From NCBI GenBank assembly GCA_030686995.1, contig CM060709.1, forward strand, positions 125,828,373-125,892,372: DNA of 64,000 nucleotides, in the 5' to 3' direction. Below the pieces are notes generated by a model. That model did no database searches. It saw nothing but the letters and a program-made list of their open reading frames with translations, and was not told the origin of the DNA. Positions 10,826-24,180 of this stretch are shown one piece after another. A program made the translations under genes and the position numbers. Origin of the DNA: Artemisia argyi (lineage: Eukaryota > Streptophyta > Magnoliopsida > Asterales > Asteraceae). The stretch's first letter is position 1. Each line of letters begins with the position of its first letter.

Positions 10826-12495
10826 CCTTTGGTTATTAGTTCAGATTTTCTACGACCATGTTGACTATCACACTAAACGTACAATCGATAGAGCTGCGGG
10901 AGGTAAACTGCGTGATAAGAATGCCGAGGAGTCCTGTGCAATTATTGAGGAGCTCGGCGCCGATAATCAAGAGATGTGGGAGTTTAATCATACAATAAAA
11001 GCGGCCATCAATGCAGTCTCAACATCTGGAGGAACCACCGAAATCCCCGATGAACTCCTATGCAAACTTGAGGCAAAAGTTGACTATTTTGAGGAAAGGC
11101 AAAGGAGACATTTAAGTCCTAGACGGGCTACTGTCAATTCTGTCTCAAAACCGACTCCAACACCATTATCAGAGTCACCCTCTGGAGAAAATGTCGAGAC
11201 TTTTCAAAACTATGCCACACCTTATTCCCCTCCCGAGGAGCTTAGCTCAGAGTTTGAAGCTAGGATGAGAGAGTATATGGCAACTCATTCAGATCGGCTT
11301 GCTAGATTCGAGGAAGCAGTTTATAAGCAAAAAGAGGAGATGCAAGAGAAAATGAATGTGATGATGAGTCTATTGGAGGAGTATGCCAACCAGAGAACCC
11401 CCGAAAGAATGCTACTAAGGAAAGAAAGCGTCACCCCCACTACCCAATTTGTTAATTCCATCACAATTGTCCACAAGGACGACGAGAAGGTAGAAGCTTC
11501 TACTAAACAGACCTTAGATAAGCCACAAATTGGATTAGGGGTGACGGGCGTAACCAACCTTCCAAACAAGGTTCTGAGAAAGAGGAAAAGGGAAAAGATG
11601 AGTATGATACGTTACCTGGGGGTCAATATTCGAGAGGCTATTGGTACAAAAAGTGGCTACTAAGCAGATTGCGTGTGGAAACTTTGAGATACCAACTAGC
11701 ATCGGGGATTTGAAATATCTTATTGCTTTCGCCGACCAAGGATCAGAAGTAAATCTTATGCCCCTAACTATTTACATCCAACTAACGTCAAAAATGTCAG
11801 CCCCTACTCATGTTAGGTTATCCCTCGCTGGACACTCGTACGTATACCCCCTAGGAATCGCAGAAGATGTATTAGTTAATGTCGCAGGATTCATGTACCC
11901 CGTTGATTTTATGATCATCGATGATAAGGGAGATGGATGCATGCCAATAATCCGTGGGGCACCATTCCTTGCCACCGCTAGGGCTGTCATTAAGTATGAA
12001 GGCAGGAAAATTGAGCTTAAATCTGGAAAAAGAAAGATTAGCTTCCCCATGATTCCGCGAAGTGGGCACGAGAATTCGAGTTGGAGAAAGCTCAAAAACA
12101 ACATTGACACGACACCCATTCGTGTTCAGAATAAAATTCTTGCATGGGAGGCAAGAATCAAAAGCTACAAGGAGGCTAAATATGAAAGAAGCAAAAGCAA
12201 TAAGGTTCAGGCCGAATTCGAACATACTCAACAAGCAGAAAGTCATGTACCATTTGAGGAAGGGAACTTGGTACTCTTAAGACACTTGGAAACAACAATA
12301 CCACCCGATAAACCAAGTCCTTGGTGGTATGGGCCTTTCACAATTGAAGGCGTGAGCCAAGATGGGATGGCTAACCTGAGAAGTAAAGTAGGTGGAGAGG
12401 TGATTGCAAGTATCGACAGGTTGAGGCACTACCACCACAATAGTAATGATCACAACTACATGGGGTACATCATCTCAAGGGATGAAGTCACGTAG
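10826..12495 (+). pseudogene. Family A gag-protease fused to integrase-like C-terminus
   Basis: Decayed copy of the A protein. It starts inside gag (LWLLVQIFYDHVDYHTK), passes a charged coiled-coil-like part (EEAVYKQKEEMQEKMN), then the protease-like block FADQGSEVNLMPL, where Athila proteases usually have DLGAS. The segment IIDDKGDGCMPIIRGAPFL corresponds to the second half of the protease fold. With no RT, RNase H or integrase core between, the frame runs on to PPDKPSPWWYGPFTIEGV and SIDRLRHYHH, which resembles the end of Athila integrase. Compared with the copy at 52161, about 55 bases are missing near 11527 and the frame is lost there and regained near 11620. The gene ends at a TAG just before the conserved GCGCTTCTTAGGAGGCAACCC. 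Confidence 0.82.
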
Positions 12496-14935
12496 TAACC
12501 TATGACCTTGAGTCTAGCTACAAGACTCGAAAATAAAGAAAAGCGCTTCTTAGGAGGCAACCCATGCTTTGTGTGATTTTATTTTGTTTGTTTGTTTGTT
12601 ATTTGCTTCCGTATGCATGTTTTATTTTTATTGTTGGTAGATCATGTTTCTAAACTAAAAAGTGGAAATACTTTACTTTGTTGTTTTGGCCTAATCTTAA
12701 CTTCACCCAAAGGTATTTTTGCAAAAGATAAGTGTAAGGGGAAACCCCAAATATGTTTTTAAGAAACAAACCGATCATGATTCTCCACAATATTAAATGA
12801 ACATGTATATTCGTATTTGTTAGAGTCAAATGCTTGTATTGAGTCATAATGAAGTTTTGCAGGATTTTCCAAGAAGTTGGACCAAGTTTTTTCCAGAAAT
12901 TTTCCGGAAACTTAACACAAGAATTTCTGCAGGTCACTTCTGACGGCGTCACGAGTTTACTCTTGACGGCGTCACATGTAAAAATCTGGAAATTTTACCA
13001 GTTTTGTTTTTCTAACGGAGTCTTGAGGTTTTTGTTGAATTATTAAGTTTTATAATCTCCAGGAAATCTGCAAACTTCATTCCACAAGCATTATATCTTA
13101 CTTTGTTTTCTAGGATTTAGTAACTTATATAGATTGCCGCCGATTTTATGCGAGGTTGCTTTGCTTGTTTTCTCAGGATTTACAGGTTATGTATGACAAG
13201 AAGATGATTTATATTCTGGAAGGGAAGCTTTGATTGTTCATTTTCTTGGAGGAAGATTTAACCTGGCCACCTTATTATCCATACCGAGCGAATCAGGGGA
13301 GTATTTGATTTCATTTGTTTTACTTATTTAACTTTTACATTCTTTACTTGAACATTGGGGACAATGTTCATCTTAAGTGTAAGGGGTGGGTAAAATGATG
13401 ATACCTTACAGATACACTTTCGTTTGAGTTTGTTTGTTTAATGGTAGATGTGTAAAAAAGTATGAGAAATACTTGTTAGTGCAATTTTAGCACCAAATTT
13501 AAATTTTTTTACAACATTTAGGAGTGAAACTTTAGCCATAGCAAGCGTCTCATGGATAGGAGATTGTATGACTAGCACAAAACCGTATATTCAGAAAAAT
13601 TTTCCACCCAAATATGTGAGGTTCGCCTTTAGATTTGATAGGAAAAGCATTTACTATTAGTGCTTATGAGTGTACCGGTAGCATTTAGATTCTAGAACTT
13701 GCGTTAGTGATGCATCCCGAGACTGCTAGTGAGACTACATTCGTGTAGTAGGATTTACTACATGATAAGAGGCATTAGGATCACCCTTGTGTTAAACCCG
13801 TATCATAATTACTTGACCATTTAAGTCATATTACTTGGCTAGTTAAGTCAACTAATTTTTCCCACACCATTAGCGTTGTACTCATTTTTAGTACACGAAA
13901 CCCCTAGTACACCCCTCCGAGCCTATCTTTTCGTTTCTAACTTTAAGCATTTTACTTAAAGGAAGAATTTGTTACACCCCACTTAAATGTACACCCAAAT
14001 CGCCTTAGTCTTCCATGTATGCGCTCATTTTTAGTGCATTATTGTTATTTGTTAAACCCTAAGTTAACTATCTAATTGATTACATGGTTGCTAAGTCTAA
14101 TCATATCCTTGTACATATTGTTTTGGGACGATTGAGACTCATGGGTAAAGTACTTATTCTATGGAGTAATGGGGAAGAACATCATATATTACCCCCATAT
14201 GTACGTTAATCTTAAAAGTACTCCAAGTGTTTTGATTTTCTTAATTCGAGTCATTAGATTAGTTTATTGTAAAGTATGTAAAAATTCAAGTGTAAGGGAA
14301 TTTTTCATTCCCTATGATGTATTGTTTTGGATGGTAGGGTAAGAAAGTATGCAAAAAAAAAAATAAAAATAAAAAAAATAAAACATACGGACTACCATCC
14401 CGTTTCATTCTATGTTCATTTTTTGTTTTTGTTATTTTTTTTATTTATTAGCTTAAGTCGAGTCTAGTTTTGGCTTAGCAACGCCACATTGTACATGTAA
14501 TTAACCAAGATTGTTAACTCGCCACCAGTAAAGACTGCCTTTATCCAACAAAACCGTGTATTTCATATCCCTACACCTAACGTTACAACCCTTTAAAAGA
14601 CCTCTTTGATAGTTATCCTAGGTGCTTACGCCATGTGGTGGAGGTTTGATCCTTTCCCAAGCCTATGGTAATCTATTTTGCTATGACAGGTAGTGAAAGA
14701 TATCTTCCGTTTCCATATTGTAATTTATACTTTATTACACCCGAGAGATATGAGTATCTAAACACTATTTGTGATGTGCTAGTATATGACCTCCGTGCTT
14801 GTCTTTGGTCTTTAGTGGAACGATTATTTGTTGTAATTACTTTTATATTAGTGTTAAATGACCCCAAACTTGTATTTTGATTAGAATAAAAGCGCATTTG
14901 CTTGAGGACAAGCAAATCTCAAGTGTAAGGGTATA
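12496..14935 (+). other. Family A 3' non-coding region
   Basis: No gene. Landmarks: AAGCGCTTCTTAGGAGGCAA just after the stop, common downstream of Athila-type genes; two TGACGGCGTCAC motifs at 12939-12974; four purine-tract-like boxes AGTGTAAGGG at about 12731, 13376, 14288 and 14922, the last next to the LTR; and an A-rich simple tract at 14347-14385. Confidence 0.8.
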
Positions 14936-16346
14936 TGATGAGGCGAAAAATGAACCACTTTTAGGGGGTCATTTAAGCCCGGAATTGAATTTATTTGATT
15001 AAATATTGCCCTAAATCGTTCCTTTTGTGATTTTAGGTACTTTGTGAGTGAAATCTGAAAAGGAAGCAATTCGGACGTTTTTGGAGTATAAAAGTGAAGA
15101 AAACGCCAAAAACTTAATTTTTCAAGCTGGGAACAGTAGGTGACGGCGTAAAGAGTACCATCCTGACGGCGTCAAGAGTAATTTTCATGATGACCCAGTA
15201 CAGAAATGAAGGCGTCACAAGGAAGAGCGTCAAGAGTAAAATACGTGACGGCCTGTAAAAAGTTATAACGTGACGGCGTCAGATGTAGATCAAGGCAGTC
15301 CGAGAATTCTTTTGGCGGCGAGATGACGGCGTCACCTATTTGGTCTTGACGCCGTCAGCCTCAATTTCCTATATATAGTTTTCTAATTTTCATTCATTAA
15401 AGGGGAACAAGTTTGGAGAAACCCTAAGGTCGAACCATATACGCTTTTTACAGGTTTTTCAAGGGTTTTCAGCCCTTGTACCCTTTCATGTGTAATTGAG
15501 ATAAGTGTTCTTCTAATTCAATCAATATGTCTATGTGTTGGTTGTCTATATCTTGTGCTTGTCTTAATTCCACCATGCTAGGCTAGATTTATCTTGTATT
15601 TGCTTAGATCTAATGAAACCTAGATGTTGATTATGTGTTGATTACTTGTTTATGGTTGTATTGGATGAATGATTTCGATGTTAGGCTTAAGAAAACTGGC
15701 AGATCTCCAAATGGTAACATGCTTGAACGTCTTAGGAAACATGAACTGACGTGCACTAGGTTTTATTTGTTGTATTTAATGAATGAGTAAATTCTAATGA
15801 TCCCATGTTAGGAGTTTCTTAGCCGGCTCGACATAGGAGTGAAGTAGGCACTCATAGGATTGGGGAATTAAGTGCGCCACCCCATGCATGGTATTAATGA
15901 ATACAATCCGTCATCCACGCAACTATAACAAGTAATTAACATGTAAAAGATATCTAGGGAGTAGTGAAATCTAAGTAAACACATTTCTCCACTTATTGCT
16001 CACAACCTTAGTTTAATTTAGTTTTATTTTCATTTCTAGTATTTTATTTTGATTGCATCTTAGTATTGGGTTAGTTGACTAGCAACTAATTCCGCCCAAA
16101 TCTTTCAAACCCGAGATTTTTACTCGCTTTCTAAAAAAATATAAAAATACAAAAATAATCATCCTTCACCTCTAGAACTAGTATTTAGGTTTTCTAATCC
16201 TAGCGACACTATTCCTAGCTGAACGATCAATCCCCCGGTACTTGGCACTATACTATACTACAATGATCAGGTACACTGCCTGGTGGGGGTTGTAAGTTTC
16301 TCAAGATCCCTTGAGAGGTAAAGCCTGGTGCAATCCCTACGCATCA
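14936..16346 (+). mobile_element. 3' LTR, family A
   Basis: Starts TGATGAGGCGAAAAATG next to the purine tract and ends CTACGCATCA. The U3 has several TGACGGCGTCA boxes between about 15140 and 15360 followed by CTATATATAG near 15370. Its U3 matches the LTR at 54596 better than those at 3629 and 43423. The flank to the right is CACCA; the partner flank was lost with the 5' end. Confidence 0.9.
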
Positions 16347-16670
16347 CACCATCATGGAGTAAGTAGTTCACTTTACTACCCGGAGCCAAAACGTATTAGG
16401 TGGAACATGCAGGAACCCGAAATGAGCGTTATCAGCGTTTTGTGGTCATAGTTAACAATTTTAGACATTGAATCGATTCGAATTGGATGACCAGCACCAT
16501 GGTTTAGAAAATTAAATGACATTGTAGTAAAATCATATAACGTTGAAACTTTATTTCAGTCAATGAATTGACTCCCTTGCTGGAAGGTCTTCCACCATAC
16601 CAACTTAGCAGTCCGGCACTAATATTAACATATCTGTTACGGATAAGAATGAGACTTAGTCCATATAATC
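16347..16670. other. Unassigned flank, possible exon remnant
   Basis: Low-repeat sequence between an A LTR and a copia LTR. After the acceptor-like TTTATTTCAG (about 16550-16559) a frame stays open as VNELTPLLEGLPPYQLSSPA and runs into the copia LTR. I do not recognise the protein. It may be a piece of a host gene cut by the copia insertion, or chance. Confidence 0.25.
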
Positions 16671-16808
16671 TGTTAGCAGTACATTAACTATAATTGATTT
16701 GATCTTATCAGTTGTTAGTCATTCATTATAATTGATATTGTATTGATATGTAATAAGCTGGAGATTAGGGTGTCATTAGTAGTTACCTAAACTACTATTT
16801 GTATAGAT

Positions 16809-17871
<1,063 letters not shown>

Positions 17872-17949
<78 letters not shown>
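17872..17949. repeat. (TA)n tract 2
   Basis: TA run separating MITE 1 from MITE 2. Confidence 0.95.
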
Positions 17950-18563
<614 letters not shown>

Positions 18564-18599
18564 CCTTTGTAACCTTAATCAATCAACAAAGCTTTCACA

Positions 18600-18760
18600 A
18601 TCTCTTTATGGTATCAAGAGTCTAATTCTTTGATCCATCGTATTTTTTTTCCTTCATTTTCCACCATGTCTTCCCACACTATACCGAATTCTTTCATTCA
18701 TCGAGATGAACCTAGAGGAACAACGAGTGGTTGCTTGAGGAGCGGCACACAATAATTACA
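18600..18760 (+). pseudogene. copia primer-binding site and gag start remnant
   Basis: TGGTATCAAGAG at 18609-18620 matches the initiator-methionine tRNA primer site of copia elements (usually TGGTATCAGAGC). An ATG at 18666 opens MSSHTIPNSFIHRDEPRG but meets TAA after 29 codons. Everything downstream of the element is missing. Confidence 0.6.
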
Positions 18761-18822
18761 TCGTATATATAACATATCAATTAAACTATGATATAAGATT
18801 ATTTGAGGACCAAATTTTTTTT

Positions 18823-19437
18823 ACATACTAAGTGACTAATCTTCACCCTTCATCTTCCCTCCATCTTTATTTGATCTAATTGATAAGATTAATCTCAACA
18901 ATTTAAAAAACCCACTTTTATCTTTTTTTTTTCAAATATTAATATCTTTCAAACCGTTAATCGTTAAGCGAAAATAAATATATAGTTACGCCGGACATTT
19001 AATTATCTTTCTATAGATAAGCACTTTGACATATTTTCGACAAATTTTTTTCTCTCGTTTTTTTCACGTTTTTTTTAGTGGCCGAAAAAATAATATATGA
19101 TATTACATATCATATCATATATGATATGTAATATCATATATGATATGATATGTAATATCATATATGATATTACATATCATATATGATATTTTTTCGGCCA
19201 TGAAAAAAAAACGTGAAAAAAACGATTTTTTATTTTTATTTTTCGAAAGTATAACAAAGTGCCCGTGTATAGAAAGATAATTAAATGCCCGTCATGATGG
19301 TGTAATTATTTTCGCTTAACGATTAACGGTTTAAGAGATATTTAAATTATAAAAAATGGGTGAAATATTAAAATGCTTTTAATCTAAACCATTGATTTCC
19401 TTTTAGATGGATGGTGAAGGTGAGTCCATTGGTATGT
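18823..19437. mobile_element. Fold-back MITE 3 with AT palindromic core
   Basis: Two arms of roughly 250-300 bases form an inverted repeat: ACATACTAAGTGACT outward on the left against ACATACCAATGGACT on the right, and shared CCGTTAATCGTTAAGCGAAAATAA and CATTTAATTATCTTTCTATA. The centre (about 19085-19196) is built of ATATCATATATGATAT words between GGCCGAAAAAATA and TATTTTTTCGGCC. It encodes nothing. Long arms suggest a non-autonomous MULE-like or fold-back element, but no clear target duplication is visible. Confidence 0.8.
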
Positions 19438-19644
19438 GAGGAATGTTTGGTTTGTAGAATAACTCGACTCTTAAACTATTTATATGATATTTACTATCAC
19501 ATTAATCAAATGTCATGCATATACAATTATACATAGACATTAGTAAATAATACATCAACTAAGTAAAAAGCCTTCATAAAATCAAAGTAATGCAACAAAT
19601 GAGTCGATAATACAATTATACATATATTTAGTCAAACCTACATG

Positions 19645-20269
19645 CGGTGGCGGATCTAGAAATCTGTATTAGGGTGCGCATTATATATGAATATTTTTTG
19701 ACTCGGTTTGGCTTTACGGGTCGGATATTTACGGATTTTTTTTTCTTTTCAAATCTTCGTAGTCACATTTTTAGACTTCTTTTTTCAGAAAATCACATTT
19801 TCAACTTTCTTAATTGTTGTTGACTCTTTTCTTCATCCATTATCTAATTTAGTTTTCTTGAAAAACTAATGTACACACACCTTGTGTTAACAATGTCCAA
19901 ACATCTTTTGGAAAAGAATATACTCATCATATAGGTCATGCATACCGGGCTCAAAGCCCAAAGTCAAACGTTACATAACAAATGGGCTATGAGTACATTA
20001 TTTTTAGTTGGCTAATTTAACCTGCTTCTTCTTCAATGCGGTCACCATATTCAAAGAGAACCCGTTCCTTTTTCTTCTTTTTCTTTTGACTAATGGTAAG
20101 TTAAATTAGAGTGTGCACTCATGTTTTTTCAACATTTTTTAGGGTGTGCACTCATAAATTTTCAATGCATTTTATAGTTACTTCATGAAAAATCAAAAAA
20201 TTTACACTACTAAAAATTTTCACAGGGTATGCACGTGCATACCCTGTGTTCAATGTAAATCTGCCCCTC
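19645..20269. mobile_element. hAT-like non-autonomous element
   Basis: Ends CGGTGGCGGAT and, in complement, GAGGGGCAGAT, close to the common plant hAT end CAGGGGCGGAT. Flanks CCTACATG (19637-19644) and CCTAGATG (20270-20277) form an 8 bp target duplication with one change, as expected for hAT. Subterminal AGGGTGCGCA and AGGGTATGCACGTGCATACCC are typical of this MITE type. No transposase. Confidence 0.75.
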
Positions 20270-20277
20270 CCTAGATG

Positions 20278-20453
20278 TATAATATGCATAGTTCAGTTAT
20301 GGTAACCGCGAATATTCAAAAACCAAAATCAAACCGTGATAAGCGGGTTCAGTTTCAAGTCTTTTCTGTTTCTTCGGTTATCGGGCTTTTGAGGTTTGAG
20401 ATCGAGTGATTGGCTCGGTTTTTTGGTTTCTCGGAATTTTATGAATACCCCTA
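20278..20453. mobile_element. Possible small hAT-like end
   Basis: The right edge reads in complement TAGGGGTATTCATAAAATT, followed inward by CGGTTAT/CGGTTTTTTGG text as in Ac-like ends. The left side has AATATTCAAAAACCAAAATC, a loose match. No duplication found. Confidence 0.35.
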
Positions 20454-21259
20454 ACTATTGTTCCAAATTAAATGTTCGTTGTTTTTCATTTCAACTTGTT
20501 AAAAATAAATGTTCACTTTCAATATAAAAAAAAGAAAAAAAAAAAAAGAAAAAGAAAAAGCCTAAAGGTTGTGTGTTCAAACCTCGATAAAGCTATTTGT
20601 GAAATATGTGGTATATGGTTGAAAAAGTTGTCGTTAAATAAAAAATTTTGTTGACGCACTATGTACTGATTGCAATATTCTAAAGTTGTGTACATTTTGA
20701 AGAGGACATTTAATTTAAGACAAAGTAAATATGTAACTTTAATTTTTTTTACAGAAAATCAATATTGACATTTGACAATACATATTAAATACGTTCAGCT
20801 AAATATGAAAGTATCCCACTTTTACTTTATTGTGGACCTGAAAACAATATCATTCTTTTAAAAATACACCATTTTCAAAAGATATACTTACAACATTGCA
20901 TTGCACATATGATCGGGGTATGCACCAAAAACTAAAGGTGTAAATATCAACCCCTATTCAATATTATCTCAATTTTGATATGGAATGCTAAGTACTTAGT
21001 TATTACTCAAAATTTGTATGAATTAAATCCGAATCAAACCATAACAATTATCCATGGTAAAATATTACATTTCAGTATCTGTGTACAAACAATTCAAGTA
21101 TCTTGTAATTCTGGAAGGAATATATGCTGTAATTTTTGTTTTAACTAATTCAAAAAGAACAGGTAAACCCAATGAAATTATTCATGAAATGGATTTGATT
21201 TGGAAAAAGATCAACGAAGAGGATTTTATATAGATAACAAACTAAAAAAGTACATTCGA
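20454..21259. other. Unassigned AT-rich spacer
   Basis: Contains an A/G-rich simple tract near 20525-20560. No supported gene or repeat end. Confidence 0.5.
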
Positions 21260-21656
21260 TTATTGCTTATAGTTTGATGGGGGACTTGTAGGGGGACATT
21301 TGAGAGTGTTATATTCAGCCACTCCCAGGCAAGCATGATAATCGCCGGTGTTCTGGCAATTCATGGCTAATACTGATACAGCGTCCTTATAGTAGTCCCT
21401 CCATTTCTTTTTGACATTGTTCCAAGCCTGGAGAACACGCGCCACTATTGCCAAAGAGTGTTTTCGGACAACTTATTTTCCCTGTTACAAATAAAACTAA
21501 AGTTAGACTTTCGGTTCTTTCAAAACTACATATATAGTAAGTTACAAATAATGTACGTGTTGCACACACATAATTACCTGTAGTTAGGTTGAAGATGAAG
21601 ACGCAATACACGAACGCTACCAAGAGAGGGACAAGAGAAACCTTTGAATTCATCAT
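21260..21656 (-). pseudogene. Secreted cysteine-rich (defensin/SCR-like) peptide pseudogene
   Basis: Exon 1 (21656-21578) encodes MNSKVSLVPLLVAFVYCVFI then FNLTTG, a good signal peptide. A donor CAG|GTAATT and acceptor TTTGTAACAG|GG bound a 96-base intron (21577-21482), and splicing keeps the frame: the mature part begins KISCPKTLFGNSGACSPG, then LEQCQKEME. This two-exon plan with an intron at the signal-peptide border is usual for defensin-like and pollen-coat/SCR-like genes. Shortly after, an extra G in the GGG run at 21397-21399 shifts the frame to a stop at 21387. In the next frame the protein continues DYYKDAVSVLAMNCQNTGDY with HACL and LKCP to a TAA at 21260, giving six cysteines in total. 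Family assignment is from memory of the cysteine pattern. This is the only host-gene-like feature in the window. Confidence 0.6.
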
Positions 21657-22287
21657 TTTTCTTAGGACAAAATTAAGGCAGGCTGTATATATAACTTGCA
21701 AATGCAAAATTGTGAATTCTGATTTGGTATATGAGCCAATGACTATCTTATGCTAGTTATTAAATTTCTATACGGATATTGTAATAATGATAAATTTGGA
21801 AAAACCAATTAAACTAAATATAGGTTACGGGTATTTAATATTTAATAGATATATAGTAATAATATAATGTTATATTTATTGTATATATTTATTACGGAGT
21901 ATTACATATTTTTTGTGTTCACGGATAGTCTAAACGGGAAAAATTCAAATTCATACTCTTATTTTGATGCATATTAAGGGACAAATCCCCACCATCTATT
22001 TAGTTTGATCTAATAGTGAGGATTAACCTAAGATTAAATGGAAACGTAAGTCTATTTATTTTTTTTATTCTTTTTTTTTTCTTTCAATTCACGTAGGTGG
22101 CTTTTTTTTTTCCTTTTAGTTCACTTTTTTTAATTCATTTTTTTTTAGTTCACGTTTTTTTTCGCTTTCATATGTTTTTTAATGTTTTCATACGTTTTTG
22201 TCTGTTTTCGCCCGTTTTCATACGTTTTCGCCAGTTTTCTTACATTTTGGTCATTTTCATATGTTTTTGTCCATTTTCTTATGTTTT

Positions 22288-23735
22288 AACCCATGGGATA
22301 TTAGACAAAAATGTTACTAAAGTTTGTCAAAAAGTGCGATTTGGTTACTAAAGTTTTTTTGGTTACAAAGAGGTTACTCAAGTTTGGTCACCGGTTAAAT
22401 AAGTTACTCTGTATGTTTTAACCTTCTACTACATGTTTTTTTTTTGTTAATTTCAAAAATGGTCCCTCAGACTAACTGTCGTTAGTTTTTTCCGTTAGCT
22501 AACGGCCGTTTGCAACAAACATTTGCACTGTTAGTCCTTTATCCTAACGACCGTTTATACTTAACTCAAAATTTGGTTTTCATACATTTTTGTCCGTTTT
22601 TCTTACATTTTTTACCCTTTTTTTACGGGTTTTCCGTTTTATACGTTTTCGTTCGTTTTTATACGTTTTCGCCCATTTTCTTACACTTTCATCCATTTTT
22701 CTTACGTTTTGCCCGTTTTCCTTACGTTTTTTTCATTTTCATACGTTTTTGTCCTTTTTTCTTACGTTTCGTCCGTTTTTCTTACGTTTTTCTGCTTTTA
22801 TATGTTTTCTGTCCGTTTTTATACCTTTTCGCCCAGTTTATTACATTTTCGTATGTTTTTCTTATGTTTTTATCTGCTTTTCTTACTTTTTTCGTTTTCA
22901 GACATCTTTTTTCAATATTTCTTTCGTTTTTTTCCATTTTCATACGTTTTGTTTGTTTTACACGTTTTCACACATTTTATACACTTTTTATACACGTTTT
23001 TATACACATTTTTACATACACATAAAACATAACAAGTATAAAACATACAAACGTATAAAACATACAAAGGTGTAGAAAAACGTAAAACTAGTATGAAAAC
23101 GTAAAAAGACGTATGAAACGTACACAAGTGTATAAATGCGCACACAAATGTAATAAAAAAATTATAAAAACCTATGAAAATATACGAAAAATAGATGAAA
23201 ACGTACAAAAATGGACAAAAACGTACAAAATTGAAGAAAAACGTACGACAAGAGAGAAAAACGTACATAAACGTAAAACAATGTAAAGAAAGTACGACAA
23301 GAGAGAAAAAACATACATAAACGTATAAAAACGGATAGAAATGTACGAAAATACACAAAGATATGCGAAGGAGAAAAATGTAAAAAAAAAATTATAATAT
23401 AAAAAATTACAAAAAAAAAAAAAAAAAAAAAAAAAAAGGCCTACGCATAGTGACTTTTTGTTAAGGTTCAGTAACCTATTTAATAAACCCGTAAACTATA
23501 GTAACTTCTTTGTAACATTTTAAACTTTGGTGCTGACGTGGACAAGGGGAACCGGTAATCAGCCGGTTGCCCACCCTCGCAGTAACATTTATGTAACATT
23601 TTTAATCTTTGAGTAACTCAAATGACAAACCCGTTTACTTAAGTTACCTCTTTGTAACCAAAAAAACTTTAGTAACCAAATCGCACCTTTTGGCAAACTT
23701 TAGTAACTTTTGTGTCTAATAACCCCTTCGCCCAT
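22288..23735. mobile_element. Nested fold-back element
   Basis: Inverted arms of about 90 bases: GGGATATTAGACAAAAATGT and GTTACTAAAGTTTGTCAAAA on the left, matching in complement the right end (GTTATTAGACACAAAAGTTA, CTAAAGTTTGCCAAAAGGTG), both continuing through CGATTTGGTTACTAAAG and TTGGTTACAAAGAGGT. The flanks TTAACCCAT and TTCGCCCAT could be a 9 bp duplication with two changes, but the repeated background makes that weak. The inside also switches array strand near 23020 and has a 27-base A run at 23411-23437. Confidence 0.75.
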
Positions 23736-24180
23736 TTTCGCACGTTTTCGTCTGTTTTCTAACGTTTTCTTACGTTTTTATACGTTTTCATCCGTTTTCA
23801 TATGTTTACGCTCGTTTTAATAGGTTTTCAACCGTTTTCTTTCGTTTTTGTCCATTTTTCATACATTTTCATCCGTTTTTAGACGTGTTTTTACGCTTTC
23901 ATACGTTTTTTTCCGTTTCATACATATTCATCCGTTTTCTTGCGTTTTCATCCGTTTTCTTTCGTTTTCGTTCGTTTTCGCCCATTTTTATCTGTTTTCT
24001 TTCGTTTTCGTCCTATTTTTCATACGCTTTCTTCTTTTTTCATACGTGTTTTTACGCTTTCATACATTTTCATCCGTTTTCATACATATTCTTCCGTTTT
24101 CTTACATTTTGTCGTTTTCATTCGTTTTCATCCATTTTTCAATGTTTTTGGCCATTCTCAGACATTTTCAGACGTTTCAG

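Larger units (their letters stand above)
10823..16346 (+). mobile_element. Family A element, 5' truncated
   Basis: Contains most of the A reading frame, the 2.4 kb non-coding 3' part, a purine tract at 14921-14935 and one LTR at 14936-16346. The 5' LTR, the primer-binding site and the first part of gag are gone, replaced at about 10822 by an inverted B element with only a trinucleotide of shared sequence at the join. Confidence 0.88.

Noticed and set aside
11321..11569. Frames opposite to A gag (also 11808-12246 and 52203-52884)
   Set aside because: They are antisense shadows of the gag-protease frame.
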